Shown: positions 34,341-43,708, numbered from the stretch's first letter. The stretch is DNA of 64,000 bases from Cellulomonas wangleii (GCF_018388445.1 NZ_CP074405.1:3968001-4032000); one strand, 5' to 3'. Notes: generated by a model not told the origin, from the sequence alone. Made by a program: numbers and translations.

Positions 34341-35540
34341 GTGAACCGGCGCGACGCCGCCAACCTCACGATCGCCGTCGTGGTCGTCGCGGCCGTCCTC
34401 GTCCTCGGCGGCAGCCTGTCCGGCCTGTGGGCATCGCCGGCCGGATCGCCGGTCCCCGGCGCGGCCCCCCACGACGCGGCGGCGACACCGGTCGCGACGG
34501 TCCGTGCGCCACCCGGCTCGCCGGCGCCCCCGGGCTCCGGCACCACGTCCGCGCGGCGGCTGGCCGACCTGCCCGCCGGGACGCTCGACCCCGCCGGCTT
34601 CCCGGTCCGCCGGGTCGAGCAGGCCCTCCTCGTCGCCGACGTCGGCGCGGACAGCCTCGCCGCGATCGACGCCGCGACCGGGCAGTGGGTCACCACGGGC
34701 GTGCTCCCGCCGATCGGCGACCCGCTGCTGCTCTCGCCCGACGGCCGGTCGCTCGTCACACTCACGTACCGCGGCTCCACCGTGCGCGTCGAGACCCTCG
34801 AGCTGCTCACCGGGGCCGTCCGCGAGGTCCCGGCCGGCGTGCCACCCCCGCCCGGCGACTCCGAGTGCCGCGTCGACGGGGTCGCGTGGGCCCCGGACGG
34901 CGGGCACCTCGGGGTGGTCGCGACGTGCATGACGTTCGACATGACGTCCGACGGCGAGCCGCGGGAGCCCGACTACGAGGCGGTCGTGCTCGAGGTGGAG
35001 GTCCGGACGGGCGCCTCGCGCGTCGTCGAGCGCGTCCCGGAGGCGTCGCCTCTGGAGGCGTACCCGAGCTACTCCCCCGACGGGGCCCTGTTCGCGTACG
35101 GGATCGGGCGCCCGCTCCCGGCGCCGGGGTGGGTCGACGAGTCGTGGTTCGGGGTGCGCGTGATCGGCGTGCACGACGACAGGCCGGCCCGCGAGTGGGT
35201 GAACACGCACATGGCGTACGGCGACCCGTGGCGGGACGCCGGGACGCTGCTGGTGTGGGACGAGCTCGCCGACCCGGGCAGCACCGACGACTACCTGCTG
35301 CTCGACACGAGCACGGGGACGCAGGCTCCGTACGGGGTCGACCGGCTCACCAACACGCTCGGCTTCGTGGGCGGCAGCCTCCTCGCGACGCGGACCGGCT
35401 GGCTCCAGGAACCGGACCCCTGCCCGGTGGCCCTGTGCACCGTCGACCTCGATTCCGGCGTCGTGGCTCCGTGGCTCGAGCTCCCGGAGCGGGAGGACGT
35501 CGGTTGGCTCGGCGTCGCCCGGGACCTCGTCGGCCCCTGA
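34341..35540 (+). CDS. Membrane-anchored protein with a TolB/WD40-like propeller
   Basis: A 399-residue protein. An uncleaved N-terminal anchor (NLTIAVVVVAAVLVLGGSLS) and a Pro/Ala-rich linker are followed by a propeller-like domain with repeated blades: ALLVADVGADSLAAIDAATG, PLLLSPDGRSLVTLTYRGST, VAWAPDGGHLGVVATCMTFD and PSYSPDGALFAYGIG. The pattern SPDG-xx-L/F recurs as in TolB-like propellers. It has its own GTG start, and it is not obviously part of the catabolic operon. Function unknown. Confidence 0.7.
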   Translation: MNRRDAANLTIAVVVVAAVLVLGGSLSGLWASPAGSPVPGAAPHDAAATPVATVRAPPGSPAPPGSGTTSARRLADLPAGTLDPAGFPVRRVEQALLVADVGADSLAAIDAATGQWVTTGVLPPIGDPLLLSPDGRSLVTLTYRGSTVRVETLELLTGAVREVPAGVPPPPGDSECRVDGVAWAPDGGHLGVVATCMTFDMTSDGEPREPDYEAVVLEVEVRTGASRVVERVPEASPLEAYPSYSPDGALFAYGIGRPLPAPGWVDESWFGVRVIGVHDDRPAREWVNTHMAYGDPWRDAGTLLVWDELADPGSTDDYLLLDTSTGTQAPYGVDRLTNTLGFVGGSLLATRTGWLQEPDPCPVALCTVDLDSGVVAPWLELPEREDVGWLGVARDLVGP

Positions 35541-35698
35541 GCCGCCACGGGACGCGGTCGACCGCACCTGGGCGGCACCGGACCGTCCGGCCCGGCCGTC
35601 CACGCCGCACCGACCCCGCGGACTCCGTCGGCGCAGCCACAGCCGTCGGAAACGGCGGGCCGGGGAACGAGCAAAGGCGTGGAGTGCCCGTCCACCCT

Positions 35699-36922
35699 TC
35701 AGCTCACCCGCTCCAGCACCATCGCCATCCCCTGGCCGCCGCCGACGCACATGGTCTCGAGCCCGAGGGTCCCGTCGCGCTCCTGGAGGCCGTGCAGCAG
35801 CGTGCTCGTGATCCGGGCGCCGGTCATGCCGAACGGGTGGCCGACCGCGATGGCGCCGCCGTGCACGTTGAGCCGGTCGAGGTCGACGCCGAGCTCGCGC
35901 GCGGACGGCAGGACCTGCGCGGCGAACGCCTCGTTGAGCTCGACGAGGTCGATGTCGCCGATCGACAGGCCCGCGAGCGCGAGCGCCCGTCGGCTGGCCT
36001 CGACCGGCCCGAGACCCATGAGCTCGGGTGACAGCGCGCTCACGCCCGTCGAGACGATGCGCGCGAGCGGCGTCAGGCCGAGCTCGTCGACGACGCGGTC
36101 GCTGACCACGACGAGGGCCGCCGCGCCGTCGTTGAGCGGGCAGCAGTTGCCGGCGGTGACGGTGCCGTCGGGCCGGAACACGGGGTCCAGAGCGGAGAGC
36201 GCCTCGACCGTGACCCCCGCGCGAGGACCGTCGTCGCGTGACACGACCGTGCCGTCCGCGAGCGTGACCGGCGTGATGTCCCGCTCCCAGAAGCCGCTCG
36301 TGAGCGCGGCCTCCGCACGGTTCTGGCTCGACGTGGCGTAGTCGTCCTGGTCGCGGCGGGTCGTGCCCGTGCGCTGCGCCACGTTCTCGGCGGTCTGGCC
36401 CATCGCGACGTAGACGTCGGGCAGCTCGCCGTCCTCGCGCGGGTCGCGCCACGTGCTGCCGCCCTTCGCGGACCGGGCCGTGCGCTCGACGGCCTCCGCG
36501 AACACCGGGTTGGTCAGGTCCTCGCCGGGGATGAAGTCGCTCGATCCGCGCGCCGCGTGGCTGACCGACTCGACGCCGGCCGAGACGAACACGTCGCCCT
36601 CGCCGGCCTTGATCGCGTGGAACGCCATGCGCGTGGTCTGCAGGCTCGACGAGCAGTACCGGTTCACGGTCGTGCCGGGCACGGTGTCGAGCCCGAGCAG
36701 GACCGCGACGACCCGCGCCATGTTCATCCCCTGCTCGCCGCCGGGCAGCCCGCAGCCGAGCAGCAGGTCGTCGACGCGCGTCGGGTCGAGCGCCGGCACC
36801 TGGTCGAGCGCCGCGCGCACCATCGCGGCGGCGAGGTCGTCGGGTCGCACGCTGCGCAGCGAGCCCTTGAACGCGCGGCCGATGGGTGAGCGGGCGGTGG
36901 CGACGACGTAGGCCTCGGGCAT
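35699..36922 (-). CDS. Acetyl-CoA C-acyltransferase (thiolase)
   Basis: A 407-residue thiolase with the acyl-enzyme cysteine in VNRYCSSSLQTTRMAFHAIK, the His in NVHGGAIAVGHPFGMTGARI, and the second cysteine in METMCVGGGQGMAM (active-site general base). The length and the CSSSLQ motif match the degradative class, so it should cleave 3-ketoacyl-CoA with CoA. Located 75 bp upstream of (3' to) the acyl-CoA dehydrogenase gene on the same strand. Together they provide the first and last steps of a cycle. Confidence 0.92.
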   Translation of the reverse strand: MPEAYVVATARSPIGRAFKGSLRSVRPDDLAAAMVRAALDQVPALDPTRVDDLLLGCGLPGGEQGMNMARVVAVLLGLDTVPGTTVNRYCSSSLQTTRMAFHAIKAGEGDVFVSAGVESVSHAARGSSDFIPGEDLTNPVFAEAVERTARSAKGGSTWRDPREDGELPDVYVAMGQTAENVAQRTGTTRRDQDDYATSSQNRAEAALTSGFWERDITPVTLADGTVVSRDDGPRAGVTVEALSALDPVFRPDGTVTAGNCCPLNDGAAALVVVSDRVVDELGLTPLARIVSTGVSALSPELMGLGPVEASRRALALAGLSIGDIDLVELNEAFAAQVLPSARELGVDLDRLNVHGGAIAVGHPFGMTGARITSTLLHGLQERDGTLGLETMCVGGGQGMAMVLERVS

Positions 36923-36997
36923 GGCGGGCGGTCCTCTCGTGGACGACGACGGGTCGGACGGACGGTCGGTCGGTCGCGCGGCGGCGCGGCGTGCCGG

Positions 36998-38293
36998 TCA
37001 GACGAACGCGCCGACCCCGGTGATCGCACGCCCGACGATGAGGTTGTTCATGTCGCGTGTGCCCTCGAACGAGTAGACGGCCTCCGCGTCGGCGAAGAAC
37101 TTGGCGACCCCGTGGTCGAGCACGATGCCGTTGCCGCCCAGCAGCTCGCGGCACCACGCGACCGTCTCGCGCATGCGGGTCGTCGCGTACCCCTTGGCGA
37201 GCGCCGCGTGCTCGTCGCCCTGGCGTCCCTGGTCCTGCATCCGCGACGCCTGCAGGCACAGCGCGATGCACGCGGTGATGTTCCCGAGGCACTGCGCGAG
37301 GCGGTCCTGCACGAGCTGGAACGACGCGAGCGGCCGGCCGAACTGCTGACGCTCCCCCGCGTACCGCACCGCCGCCTCGTACGCGCCGACCTGCACCCCC
37401 ACGGCCTGCCAGGCGACCTCCGCGCGCGTCAGCCGGAGCACGAGCGCGACCTCGCGGAACGAGTGGATGTTCGGCAGCCGGTCGGCCTCGTCGACGCGGA
37501 CGCCGTCGAGCGTGATGTCGGCGTTCTGCACGATCCGCAGGGCCTGCTTGCGCTCGATCTTCGTGGTCGTGAACCCGGGGGTCCCGCGGCGCACGAGGAA
37601 GCCCTTGACCTGGTGGTCGGCGACGTCGCGCGCCCAGATGACGACGACGTCGGCGAACGTCGCGTTGCCGATCCACCGCTTGGCGCCGTTGAGCACCCAC
37701 GTGTCGCCGTGGCGCTCGGCGGTCGTGCGCAGGCCCTTCGAGGAGTCGGAGCCGGACAGCGGCTCGGTCAGGCCGAACGCGCCGATGAGCTCGCCACGGC
37801 CCATGGGCGGCAGCCACTGCGCGCGCTGCTCGGGCGAGCCGCCGATCGCGATCGAGCTCATCGCCAGGCCGCTCTGCACGCCGACGAACGTCGCCGTCGA
37901 CGGGTCGACCCGCCCGAGCTCGAGCGCCGCCCAGCCGCGCCACACGGCGCTGTTCTCGAACCGCTGCGTCTCGGGCCACATCGCGCCGAACATCCCGAGG
38001 TCGGCGAGCCCGGGGATGATCTGCGTCGGGAACTCGGCGCGGTCCCAGTAGTCGGCGGCGATGGGCCGGACCTCGCGCTCCATGAAGTCGCGCAGGCGCA
38101 GCGACGCCTCGAGCTCGACGGGCGTGAGCTCGTCCTGGAAGCCGTAGAAGTCGGCGGCGAGACGGTCGGTGCCGGGGACGAGGTACGCGCCGGCGTCGGT
38201 CGCGGCGCTCCCGGCGGCGGCCGGACGGTCGGCGGTGCGATCCGTGGCGGCGTGGTCCGTGGCGGCGTGGTCCGTCGTGGCGGTGTCGGTCAT
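36998..38293 (-). CDS. Acyl-CoA dehydrogenase, glutaryl-CoA dehydrogenase-like
   Basis: A 431-residue flavoprotein. The N-terminus has a low-complexity run of TDHAA/TDRTA repeats (about 5-25). Catalytic parts: EREVRPIAADYWDRAEFPTQ, then FGLTEPLSGSD, NGAKRWIGNATFADVVVIWA (FAD contacts), RQQFGRPLASFQLVQDRLAQ and SFEGTRDMNNLIVGRAITG, where Glu of EGT is the catalytic base. The EGT-x-D-x-N-x-L-I-V-G-R-A-I-T-G motif is characteristic of glutaryl-CoA dehydrogenase-like enzymes. Dehydrogenation only or with decarboxylation cannot be told here. It is divergent from the TetR gene across a 32-bp palindrome. Confidence 0.9.
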   Translation of the reverse strand: MTDTATTDHAATDHAATDRTADRPAAAGSAATDAGAYLVPGTDRLAADFYGFQDELTPVELEASLRLRDFMEREVRPIAADYWDRAEFPTQIIPGLADLGMFGAMWPETQRFENSAVWRGWAALELGRVDPSTATFVGVQSGLAMSSIAIGGSPEQRAQWLPPMGRGELIGAFGLTEPLSGSDSSKGLRTTAERHGDTWVLNGAKRWIGNATFADVVVIWARDVADHQVKGFLVRRGTPGFTTTKIERKQALRIVQNADITLDGVRVDEADRLPNIHSFREVALVLRLTRAEVAWQAVGVQVGAYEAAVRYAGERQQFGRPLASFQLVQDRLAQCLGNITACIALCLQASRMQDQGRQGDEHAALAKGYATTRMRETVAWCRELLGGNGIVLDHGVAKFFADAEAVYSFEGTRDMNNLIVGRAITGVGAFV

Positions 38294-38355
38294 CTCGGCC
38301 CTCGATCGTCGTCGATCGGCGCGCTGCGCCCCGGTGCGCGCGCGTCCCGCTGCCA

Positions 38356-38387
38356 GGGTTGCATCATTCTCAGGAATGTTGCAACCC
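38356..38387. promoter_or_regulatory. Long palindrome between the acyl-CoA dehydrogenase and TetR genes
   Basis: Two arms, GGGTTGCA-tc-ATTC and GGAAT-gt-TGCAACCC, form a near-perfect 32-bp palindrome in the 123-bp divergent gap. A -10-like TAGAGT (38404-38409) follows for the TetR gene. It is the likely operator of that regulator and covers both promoters. Confidence 0.65.
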
Positions 38388-38416
38388 CCTGCCGGGCCGG
38401 GGCTAGAGTGCGGCGC

Positions 38417-39067
38417 ATGACGGCCCCCACCCACCGGAGCTCGCTCGCGCGGGTCGGCACCGCGGTCGCGCCGTCCCGGCTGTCCCAGCGGCTCGAGGAC
38501 GGCACGCACGAGGACGCCGTCCGGGCGTTCCGCATCGCACGCGAGACGTTCATCGCCGGCGAGCGCATCGACATGGGCGGGCTCGCGACCCGCTTGGGCG
38601 TCGACCGCACCTCGCTGTTCCGCTGGGTCGGCAACCGCGACGCGCTGCTGTCCGAGGTGCTGTGGTCGCTCGCCGTCCCGACGCTCGAGCAGGCCGACGC
38701 CGCGACCCACGGGCGTTCCGGCAGCGACCGGGTCGTCGCGATCCTCACCTCGTTCGCGCACGACCTCATCACCGCCGACTACTTCCGGTCTTTCCTGAGC
38801 CGGGAGCCCGCGCGGGCCCTGCGGCTGCTCACGACCAACGACAGCCAGATCCAGCGCCGGTACGTCGCCGTCGTCGAGCAGCTGGTCCGCCAGGAGCTCG
38901 GTGACCGGCCGTTCGGGCGCGACATCGCTCCGGTCGACCTCGCCTACCTGCTCGTGCGGGTCTCGGAGTCCTTCACGTACGCCGACCTGATCACCGGCGA
39001 CGCGCCGAGCGCCGAGCGCGCCCGCGCCGCGTTCGACCTCGTCCTGCGCCCCGAGGAGCCCCGATGA
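38417..39067 (+). CDS. TetR-family regulator, QsdR-like
   Basis: A 216-residue regulator with a TetR helix-turn-helix at about 45-85 (FIAGERIDMGGLATRLGVDR followed by TSLFRWVGNRDALLSEVLW) and a helical effector domain containing DLITADYFRSFLSREPARAL. The C-terminal part resembles the QsdR family. The ATG at 38417 follows the -10 TAGAGT by 7 nt, so the message is leaderless. It overlaps the thioesterase gene by ATGA. It probably controls the divergent acyl-CoA dehydrogenase/thiolase operon through the 32-bp palindrome. Confidence 0.82.
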   Translation: MTAPTHRSSLARVGTAVAPSRLSQRLEDGTHEDAVRAFRIARETFIAGERIDMGGLATRLGVDRTSLFRWVGNRDALLSEVLWSLAVPTLEQADAATHGRSGSDRVVAILTSFAHDLITADYFRSFLSREPARALRLLTTNDSQIQRRYVAVVEQLVRQELGDRPFGRDIAPVDLAYLLVRVSESFTYADLITGDAPSAERARAAFDLVLRPEEPR

Positions 39068-39471
39068 CCTACGGCCACCACGCCCCGTTCCCGACACGCT
39101 GGAACGACAACGACCAGTACGGGCACGTCAACAACACCGTCTACTACGAGGCGATGGACACGACCGTCAACGCCTGGATGATCGGCGCCGGGCTCGACCC
39201 CCTCGGCAGCGACCGGATCGCGCTGTGCGTCTCCTCGTCGTGCGAGTTCCGGGCGCCCGCGTCGTTCCCCGAGCCGCTCGCGGTCGGCCTGCGCGCGGGC
39301 CGCGTGGGGACCACGAGCATCACGTGGGAGCTCGGCATCCTGCGCGCGGACGAGCCGGAGCCGATCGCGACCGGGCGCTTCGTGCACGTGTTCGTCGACC
39401 GCGACTCGCGCCGCCCGGCGCCGGTCCCCGAGGCGATCCGGACCGCGATCGAGCGGGACCTCCTGGTCTGA
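39064..39471 (+). CDS. Hot-dog acyl-CoA thioesterase
   Basis: A 135-residue 4-hydroxybenzoyl-CoA thioesterase-like hot-dog protein: FPTRWNDNDQYGHVNNTVYY (the DxYGHVNN catalytic loop), then SSSCEFRAPASFPEPLAVGL and SITWELGILRADEPEPIATG. It should hydrolyse acyl-CoA to recycle CoA. Coupled to the QsdR-like regulator by ATGA, so expression follows that regulator. Confidence 0.87.
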   Translation: MTYGHHAPFPTRWNDNDQYGHVNNTVYYEAMDTTVNAWMIGAGLDPLGSDRIALCVSSSCEFRAPASFPEPLAVGLRAGRVGTTSITWELGILRADEPEPIATGRFVHVFVDRDSRRPAPVPEAIRTAIERDLLV

Positions 39472-39556
39472 CTCACCCCGGGACCGTCGCCGGCGCCGGG
39501 TCGGTGTCGGCGGATGTCGTCACGGCGTCGACCACCAGGGACACAGGGCGGCGCGT

Positions 39557-39576
39557 CATACCGACTGTCCGGTATG
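39557..39576. promoter_or_regulatory. Catabolic regulon operator, site 2
   Basis: CATACCG-ACTGTC-CGGTATG is a perfect 7-bp inverted repeat with a 6-bp spacer, 50 bp before the start of the kinase-fold gene. It is the best match to the island-wide operator. Confidence 0.7.
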
Positions 39577-39626
39577 CTGCGGAGCGCGGGCACCGCCGCC
39601 CGCCCGAACCGCGGAGGTGGTCGCCG

Positions 39627-40769
39627 GTGACCCAGCCCGTCCCGGACGCGCCCACCGCGTCCGCCGGCACGCCGGAGGTCCCGCCCTCGCCGGGCCGGCC
39701 GACCGTCGATGACGGCACCACCGCACGGGCACTGCCCGGTCTCGACGTCGCGCGCCTCGACACGTGGCTCCGCCGCACGCACCCCGAGCTCGCGACCGAC
39801 GAGCCGCTGCGCGCGACGCTGTTCGCCGGCGGCCGCAGCAACCTCACGTACCGGGTCGACGGCGCGCGCCTCCCGCTCGTGCTGCGCCGGCCGCCGCTGG
39901 GCCACGTGCAGGAGACCGCGCACGACATGGCCCGCGAGCACCGCGTGATCCGCGCGCTCGGCAGCACCCGCGTCCCCGTGCCCGCGACCGTGGACCTCGT
40001 CGACGACGCCGACGGCAGCGCCGGGACCGGGACGCCGTTCTTCGTCATGGAGCGGGTCGAGGGCGAGGCACTGCGCGACCCCACGCAGAACGGCGCCTGG
40101 TCCCCCGCCGAGCTCCGGGCCCTGAGCCTCGAGCTCGCGGAGCTGCTCGCCGAGCTGCACACCCTCGATCCCGCGTCCGTCGGGCTGGCCGACCTCGGCC
40201 GACCCGACGGCTACCTCGGCCGCCAGCTGCACCGCTGGGGTCGGCAGTACGACGGCTCGCGCTCGCGCGACCTCCCCGCGCTCGACGCACTGCAGGAGCG
40301 CCTGCGCGAGCACGTGCCCGCGACGGTCCGCACCGGACTCGTGCACGGGGACTACCGGCTCGACAACGCGCTCGTCTCCCGCGCGGGCGGCGTGCACGTG
40401 GCGGCGGTGCTCGACTGGGAGATGGCCACGCTCGGCGACGCCGCCGTCGACCTCGGGATGCTCGGCCTGTACTGGGACATCCGCCGGATCGCGCCGCCCG
40501 ACGGCCTGACCGCGAGCGCGGTCGACCCCGCTGCGGGCTACCCGGAGTTCGCCGAGCTCGCCGACGCGTACGCCGCCCGGTCGGGCTCGTCCGTCCCCGA
40601 GCTGTCCTGGTACCGCGCGTTCGCGGCGTACAAGCTCGCGGTGATCCTCGAGGGTGTGCACTTCCGGTACCGCGCGGGCGAGACCGTGGGCGAGGGCTTC
40701 GACGCGATCGGCACCCTCGTCCTCCCGTTGGCCGACGAGGGCCTCGCGTGCCTCGACGGCGCGAGCTGA
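39627..40769 (+). CDS. Phosphotransferase-fold protein of the ACAD10-like group
   Basis: A 380-residue APH-fold protein. Motifs: LFAGGRSNLTYRVDGARLPL (glycine loop), VLRRPPLGHVQETAHDMARE (Lys-equivalent region with conserved H), VPVPATVDLVDDADGSAGTG, FVMERVEGEALRDPTQN, the catalytic loop TGLVHGDYRLDNALV and metal-binding VLDWEMATLGDAAVDLG. The RRPP-x-GH pattern and adjacency to acyl-CoA dehydrogenase genes place it with the ACAD10/11-type kinases, which phosphorylate 4-hydroxyacyl-CoA. GGAGGTGG precedes the GTG. It leads the operon with the acyl-CoA dehydrogenase and ligase. Confidence 0.85.
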   Translation: MTQPVPDAPTASAGTPEVPPSPGRPTVDDGTTARALPGLDVARLDTWLRRTHPELATDEPLRATLFAGGRSNLTYRVDGARLPLVLRRPPLGHVQETAHDMAREHRVIRALGSTRVPVPATVDLVDDADGSAGTGTPFFVMERVEGEALRDPTQNGAWSPAELRALSLELAELLAELHTLDPASVGLADLGRPDGYLGRQLHRWGRQYDGSRSRDLPALDALQERLREHVPATVRTGLVHGDYRLDNALVSRAGGVHVAAVLDWEMATLGDAAVDLGMLGLYWDIRRIAPPDGLTASAVDPAAGYPEFAELADAYAARSGSSVPELSWYRAFAAYKLAVILEGVHFRYRAGETVGEGFDAIGTLVLPLADEGLACLDGAS

Positions 40770-40780
40770 GAGCAGCGGAC

Positions 40781-41992
40781 GTGGACTTCGCCTACGACGA
40801 GCGGACCCGGGACGTGTGCACGCGCACGCGCACGTTCCTCGACGAGCACGTCCTGCCCGCCGAGCCGGTGCTCGACGCGCAGGTCGCCGCGACCCCCGAC
40901 GAGTGGGGTCCGCGCCCGGTGGTCCGCGAGCTGCAGGAGATCGCGCGGGCGCAGGGCCTGTGGAACCTGTTCCTGCCGGGGCCGCGCGGCGCCGGGCTGA
41001 CGAACCTGCAGTACGCGCCCGTCGCCGAGCTCCTGGGCCGCAGCCCGCGCCTCGGCCCCGTCGCGACCAACTGCGCGGCCCCCGACACCGGGAACGCCGA
41101 GCTCCTCGCCGAGTTCGGGACCCCCGAGCAGCAGGAGCGCTGGCTCGACCCGCTGCTCGCCGCGCAGACGCGCTCGGCGTTCTGCATGACCGAGCCCGGC
41201 GCCGCGTCGTCCGACGCCACCCAGATCGCGACCCGCATCCGCCGCGACGGCGACCACCTGGTGGTCACGGGTCGCAAGTGGTGGTCGACGGGCGCGATGA
41301 ACCCCGACGCGACGCTGCTCGTCGTCATGGGGGCGACCGACCCCGAGGCGCCGCGGCACCGGCAGCAGAGCATCGTGCTCGTCCCGCGCGACACCCCCGG
41401 CGTGCGGGTCGTCCGCCCGCTGACCGTGCTCGGCTACGACGACCGCGACCACGGCGGGCACGCCGAGATCGCGTTCGAGGACGTGCGCGTGCCCGCCTCG
41501 GCGCTGCTCGGCGGTGAGGGCGACGGGTTCGCGATCGCGCAGGCCCGGCTCGGACCGGGCCGCATCCACCACTGCATGCGGGCGCTCGGCATGGCGGAGC
41601 GCGCGCTCGACCTGGTGCGCGAGCGCGCCGCGTCCCGGTCCCCGTTCGGCCGGCCGCTCGCCGAGCAGGGCGTCGTGCGGGAGTGGGCCGCGGAGTCGCG
41701 CATCCAGGTCGAGGCGCTGAGGCTGCTCGTCCTCAAGACCGCCTGGCTCATGGACACGGTCGGCAACCGCGCGGCGATGACCGAGATCCAGGCGATCAAG
41801 ATCGCGGTCCCGCGCGCGGTGCAGCAGGTCGTGGACCGCGCCATCCAGGTGTTCGGTGCGGCGGGGCTCAGCGAGGACCAGCCGCTCGCCGCGATGTACG
41901 CCGCAGCACGGTCGCTGCGGATCGCCGACGGGCCCGACGAGGTCCACCTCTCCTCGCTCGGGAAGGCCGAGCTCCGACCGCGCCCGACGTGA
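40781..41992 (+). CDS. Acyl-CoA dehydrogenase
   Basis: A 403-residue flavoprotein: VDFAYDERTRDVCTRTRTFL at the N-terminus, FCMTEPGAASSDATQIATRI (FAD/substrate loop), VVTGRKWWSTGAMNPDATLL, LGPGRIHHCMRALGMAERAL and RSPFGRPLAEQGVVREWAAE. The RIHHCMR and KWWSTGAMNP motifs mark it as the ACAD10/11-type partner of the upstream kinase-fold gene. The short gap of 11 bp shows they are cotranscribed. A separate copy at 36998-38293 is only distantly similar. Confidence 0.9.
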   Translation: MDFAYDERTRDVCTRTRTFLDEHVLPAEPVLDAQVAATPDEWGPRPVVRELQEIARAQGLWNLFLPGPRGAGLTNLQYAPVAELLGRSPRLGPVATNCAAPDTGNAELLAEFGTPEQQERWLDPLLAAQTRSAFCMTEPGAASSDATQIATRIRRDGDHLVVTGRKWWSTGAMNPDATLLVVMGATDPEAPRHRQQSIVLVPRDTPGVRVVRPLTVLGYDDRDHGGHAEIAFEDVRVPASALLGGEGDGFAIAQARLGPGRIHHCMRALGMAERALDLVRERAASRSPFGRPLAEQGVVREWAAESRIQVEALRLLVLKTAWLMDTVGNRAAMTEIQAIKIAVPRAVQQVVDRAIQVFGAAGLSEDQPLAAMYAAARSLRIADGPDEVHLSSLGKAELRPRPT

Positions 41993-42088
41993 CGTCCCGC
42001 CCGCACCGCACCACCCCGCACCAGCACTACCTCGCACCACCCCCGCTGTAGCTGCCGACGAAGTCACCACATGCGAAGGGACCCCGAG

Positions 42089-43687
42089 ATGACCCCCGAC
42101 CCGATCCTCACCGGCCCAGGGCACAGCACGCTCTCCGTCGCCGCGATCCTCGCCGAGACCGCCCGCCGCCACCCGGACCGGGTCGCGTTCCACTTCGGTG
42201 ACGCCGCGCTGACCTACGGCCCGCTGTGGGACCGTACGCGCGCGTACGCCGGTGCCCTGCGGGACCGTGGCGTCGGGCCGGGCGACCGCGTCGCGATGCT
42301 CGTGCCGAACGTGCCCGACTTCGCGCGCGTCTACTACGCGGTCCTGTCGCTCGGCGCGGTCGTCGTGCCCGTGCACCTGCTGTTCAAGGCCCAGGAGATC
42401 GAGTACGTGCTGCGCGACAGCGGCGCGACGCTGCTCGTCGCCGCGGCCCCGATGCTCGGCGAGGCGCTGCCGGCCGCCGCGGCGGCCGGCGTCCCCGCTG
42501 TGACGGTCCTGGTACCCGACACGCACGCCGGCGCGGTCCCGGCCCCGCGCCTGGAGGACGAGGCCGACGCCGCGGAACCGGTCCACACGTACGCGTCGGT
42601 CAACCCGCTCGCGCCGGCCACGGTCCTGTACACGAGCGGCACGACGGGCCGACCCAAGGGCGCGGTCGCCTCGCACCTCACCCTGATCGAGCAGGTGCAC
42701 GTCACGCTGCTCGACACCACGGACCTGCAGGCCGATGACGTCGTCTTCGGCGGGCTGCCGTTCTTCCACACGTTCGGCCAGTCCGCCGTGCTCAACACCG
42801 CGTTCCGGCGCGGCGCCGCGATCGTGCTGCTGCCCCGGTTCGACCCCGACGAGGCGCTCGCGCTGCTCGTCAGGCACCGCGCGACGGTGTTCACCGCCGT
42901 CCCGACGATGTTCCTCGGCATGGTCCAGGCCGCCGCGCGCACGCCCGCCCGGCCCCCGCTCAAGTACGCGGTCTCGGGCGGCGCCGCGCTGCCGGTCGCG
43001 CTGCTGGAGGCGTTCGCGCAGGAGTTCGGTGCCGAGGTGCACGAGGGCTACGGCCTGACGGAGACGGCGCCGACCGTGTCGTTCAACTACGTCGGCGAGC
43101 CCATCCGCCCGGGCACCGTCGGCCGGCCGCTGTGGGGCGTCGACGTGGAGGTGGCGGACCCCGAGGTCGAGGGTCGGATCGTGCTGCTCGGCCCGGGCGA
43201 GCTCGGCGAGATCGTGGTGCGTGGCCACAACCTGTTCAAGGGCTACCTCGGCAACCCCGAGGCGACCGCTGCGGCCGTCGTCGACGGCTGGTTCCGGACC
43301 GGCGACCTCGGCACCGTCGACGCCGAGGGGATCGTGACGATCGTCGACCGCAAGAAGGACATGATCGTCCGCAACGGCTACAACGTGTACCCGAGCGAGG
43401 TCGAGGACGCGATGGTCCGCCACCCGGCCGTCGCGCAGGCCGCGGTGTTCGGCATCGCCGACGACGCGCACGGCCAGGAGGTCCACGCCGCCGTCGTCCT
43501 CATGCCCGGCCGCGCGGCGACCGCGCAGGAGGTCGTCGACTTCACGCGCGAGCTGATCGCCGCCTACAAGTACCCCCGCGTGGTCCACCTCGTCGAGACG
43601 CTGCCGCTCGGCGGCTCGGGCAAGGTGCTCAAGCGTGAGCTCGTCGCGCAGTACTCGACGCCGGCCGGGGAGCCCGTCGTGCGGTGA
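42089..43687 (+). CDS. Acyl-CoA ligase (AMP-forming)
   Basis: A 532-residue adenylate-forming enzyme that activates a carboxylic acid to its CoA thioester. Motifs are intact: VLYTSGTTGRPKGAVASH (P-loop A3), EGYGLTETAPTVSFN (A5), GWFRTGDLGTVDAEGIVTIV (A7), DRKKDMIVRNGYNVYPSEVE (A8) and the catalytic lysine in GGSGKVLKRELV (A10). The ATG at 42089 is preferred to an ATG at 42071 because AAGGGACC lies in SD position before it. It converges with the transporter operon over a perfect hairpin. Confidence 0.93.
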   Translation: MTPDPILTGPGHSTLSVAAILAETARRHPDRVAFHFGDAALTYGPLWDRTRAYAGALRDRGVGPGDRVAMLVPNVPDFARVYYAVLSLGAVVVPVHLLFKAQEIEYVLRDSGATLLVAAAPMLGEALPAAAAAGVPAVTVLVPDTHAGAVPAPRLEDEADAAEPVHTYASVNPLAPATVLYTSGTTGRPKGAVASHLTLIEQVHVTLLDTTDLQADDVVFGGLPFFHTFGQSAVLNTAFRRGAAIVLLPRFDPDEALALLVRHRATVFTAVPTMFLGMVQAAARTPARPPLKYAVSGGAALPVALLEAFAQEFGAEVHEGYGLTETAPTVSFNYVGEPIRPGTVGRPLWGVDVEVADPEVEGRIVLLGPGELGEIVVRGHNLFKGYLGNPEATAAAVVDGWFRTGDLGTVDAEGIVTIVDRKKDMIVRNGYNVYPSEVEDAMVRHPAVAQAAVFGIADDAHGQEVHAAVVLMPGRAATAQEVVDFTRELIAAYKYPRVVHLVETLPLGGSGKVLKRELVAQYSTPAGEPVVR

Positions 43688-43708
43688 CGGCGGCCAGCTC
43701 GCGGACGA

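Noticed and set aside
34068..37979. A 1303-codon minus-strand frame spanning the propeller and thiolase genes
   Set aside because: It overlaps clearly coding frames in other phases and has no recognisable protein features.
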